This document shows, in pieces, positions 62,739 to 64,000 of a DNA stretch of 64,000 nt (its first letter is position 1; each line of letters opens with the position of its first letter). This stretch comes from Streptomyces sp. CB01201. GTDB taxonomy: Bacteria > Actinomycetota > Actinomycetes > Streptomycetales > Streptomycetaceae. The DNA lies in assembly GCF_002803085.1 (NCBI RefSeq), contig NZ_NNBJ01000002.1:62001-126000 (forward strand). The letters run 5' to 3'. Below the pieces are notes generated by a model, which saw only the letters and a list, made by a program, of their open reading frames with translations, was not told where the DNA came from and did no database searches. The translations under genes were made by a program, and so were the position numbers.

Positions 62739-62914
62739 GCCCCCGCCGCCGAGGGGCCCCTCCTGCGGTCAGCGGGACCGGAGCCCCGGGTAAGGGGACC
62801 GTCCGCACCAGGCAAAGCGCCGGGACGGAAATGTTATGCGGGAGGTAAAGGCGTTCGCTTCGCGGCCGCCTGAACCTCCCGGTCCGTTCACATCCGACTC
62901 ATAGCTTCGCCGCC

Positions 62915-64000
62915 ATGAGACAGAAGGCAATGAAGGTGCTCGCGGTCGTCGCGGCGGCCTCCGCGGTCGCCGCCGGCTCGGCCGTCACCGCCAACTCCCA
63001 GCCCCAGCACGGCAGTCACGGCGATCACGGCAGCCGTGAGATACGCAACGTCATCTACCTGCTCGGCGACGGCATGGGCCGCACCCACGTCACCGCGGGC
63101 CGCGAGCGCTTCTACGGCGCCCAGGGCAAGCTCAACATGGAGCGCCTGCCCTACACCGGCGCGGTCGCCACGTACGCCGTCGAGAAGGGCAGCGACCAGC
63201 CGGCCCTGGTGACGGACTCGGCGAGCGCCGCCACTGCCTGGGCCTCGGGCGTCAAGACGTACAACGCCGCGATCGGCGTGGACAGTTACGAGAAGCGGCG
63301 CGTGACGCTGATGGAGCAGGCCAAGGCGGCCGGCTTCGCCACCGGCAACGTCTCGACCGCCGAGATCACCGACGCCACGCCCGCCGCCCAGTTCAGCCAC
63401 GCGCTGCTGCGCGGCTGCCAGGGCCCGACCTACTCGGACGCGGCCTGCCTGCCGAAGAACGCCGACGGCAGCTACGAGAAGGCGCCCGCCGACAAGACGC
63501 TGATCACCCCGATCGCCGAGCAGATCGCCCGCAACGGCACCGCCGATGTGGTCCTCGGCGGCGGCCTCGCCCGCTTCGAGCCGGACGACCAGCAGGCGCT
63601 CCAGAAGCAGGGCTACCAGGTGCTCGGCTCCTTCGGCGACCCGAAGCTGCCCGCGCAGACCGCCGCTTCGCAGAAGGTCGCCACCAAGTCCGACCTGGAC
63701 AAGGCGCGCGGCAAGAAGGTCGTCGGGCTCTTCAACCGGGGCAACCTGACGGTCGAGCAGGCCAAGGCCGCCCTGCCGGCGGACGCCCCGCAGAAGCAGG
63801 AGCCGACGCTCGCGGAGATGGCCAGGAAGTCCATCGACCTGCTCGACGGCCGCTCGAAGAAGGGTTTCTTCCTCCAGGTCGAGGGCGCCCAGATCGACAA
63901 GCGCTCGCACGCCAACGACGCGGCCCAGACGCTCGCCGAGGTCAAGGCGTTCGACGACGCGGTCAAGGCGGCCACCGACTTCGCTAAGCGGGACGGCCAC
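62915..64000 (+). CDS. Secreted alkaline phosphatase (PhoA family), 3' end outside window
   Basis: At least 362 residues, continuing past the window edge. Signal peptide about 1-27 (VVAAASAVAAGSAVTANS). LLGDGMGRTH holds the metal Asp52, and TDSASAATAW has the nucleophile Ser102. QVEGAQIDKRSHANDAAQT (metal Glu and Asp) is present. It hydrolyses phosphomonoesters outside the cell, and such genes are PhoP-controlled in Streptomyces. A GTTCACATCC sequence 25 bp before the start may be half of a PHO box. Confidence 0.94.
   Translation, partial: MRQKAMKVLAVVAAASAVAAGSAVTANSQPQHGSHGDHGSREIRNVIYLLGDGMGRTHVTAGRERFYGAQGKLNMERLPYTGAVATYAVEKGSDQPALVTDSASAATAWASGVKTYNAAIGVDSYEKRRVTLMEQAKAAGFATGNVSTAEITDATPAAQFSHALLRGCQGPTYSDAACLPKNADGSYEKAPADKTLITPIAEQIARNGTADVVLGGGLARFEPDDQQALQKQGYQVLGSFGDPKLPAQTAASQKVATKSDLDKARGKKVVGLFNRGNLTVEQAKAALPADAPQKQEPTLAEMARKSIDLLDGRSKKGFFLQVEGAQIDKRSHANDAAQTLAEVKAFDDAVKAATDFAKRDGH

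Noticed and set aside
62888..64000. Open minus-strand frame to the window edge
   Set aside because: It overlaps the clear alkaline phosphatase gene and shows only shadow composition.

Overview
The window is chromosomal DNA from a Streptomyces-type actinomycete. The evidence is very high GC with GC-rich third codon positions, many GTG and TTG starts, and typical families (DUF3151, DUF3152, DUF397 with XRE-DUF5753, YbaB-recR, HspR-type clpB control). A perfect Streptomyces parS sequence argues for a core, origin-side position. From memory, the gene set and order (clpB, pyrE, fba, kynA-kynU, purA, recR, ask-asd) resemble the stretch of the S. coelicolor chromosome just left of oriC. No prophage, insertion sequence, integrase, tRNA, rRNA or CRISPR was seen.

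Layout. 1-11 kb: end of a pyridoxamine-phosphate-oxidase-like gene, clpB with a HAIR operator, YbjN, a membrane mannosyltransferase, an aminotransferase, a Cys/His/Gly-rich membrane peptide, DUF2617, a membrane-fused spermidine synthase, a 32-G homopolymer, an SRPBCC protein and an aldose epimerase. 11-16 kb: pyrE, a terminator palindrome whose apex is parS, fba, a MalY-type lyase and an MFS exporter. 16-23 kb: DUF3151, a DUF3152 metzincin-like protein, the kynurenine route (kynA, kynU, likely formamidase), a SGNH hydrolase and its TetR regulator. 23-34 kb: FusB-like FBP protein, histidine kinase/response regulator pair, GH19 chitinase, P450, ABC exporter with divergent GbsR-type regulator, a lipid-kinase-like protein and purA.

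35-43 kb is the most accessory stretch. It holds a quinone oxidoreductase and a gamma-butyrolactone-receptor-like repressor that share related palindromes, an orphan Imm49 immunity protein, a triplicated DUF397 with its XRE partner, small unknown proteins, a polysaccharide deacetylase and a Ser/Thr kinase. 43-54 kb: class III aminotransferase, GntR regulator, a GT2/GT-C fusion, a SLATT-domain protein, YbaB-RecR, DUF5063 and ask-asd. 54-64 kb: ECF sigma factor with a coupled membrane protein, SURF1, S9 peptidase, PLP ammonia-lyase, TatA, LCP ligase and the start of a secreted alkaline phosphatase.

The clearest anomalies are these. The asd product beside ask lacks the catalytic cysteine. A modular intergenic repeat family with a 55-56 bp period occurs at five loci, always in the same module order. 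parS is embedded in a terminator. A putative two-site autoregulator circuit lies at 35-37 kb. There is a 32-G run.
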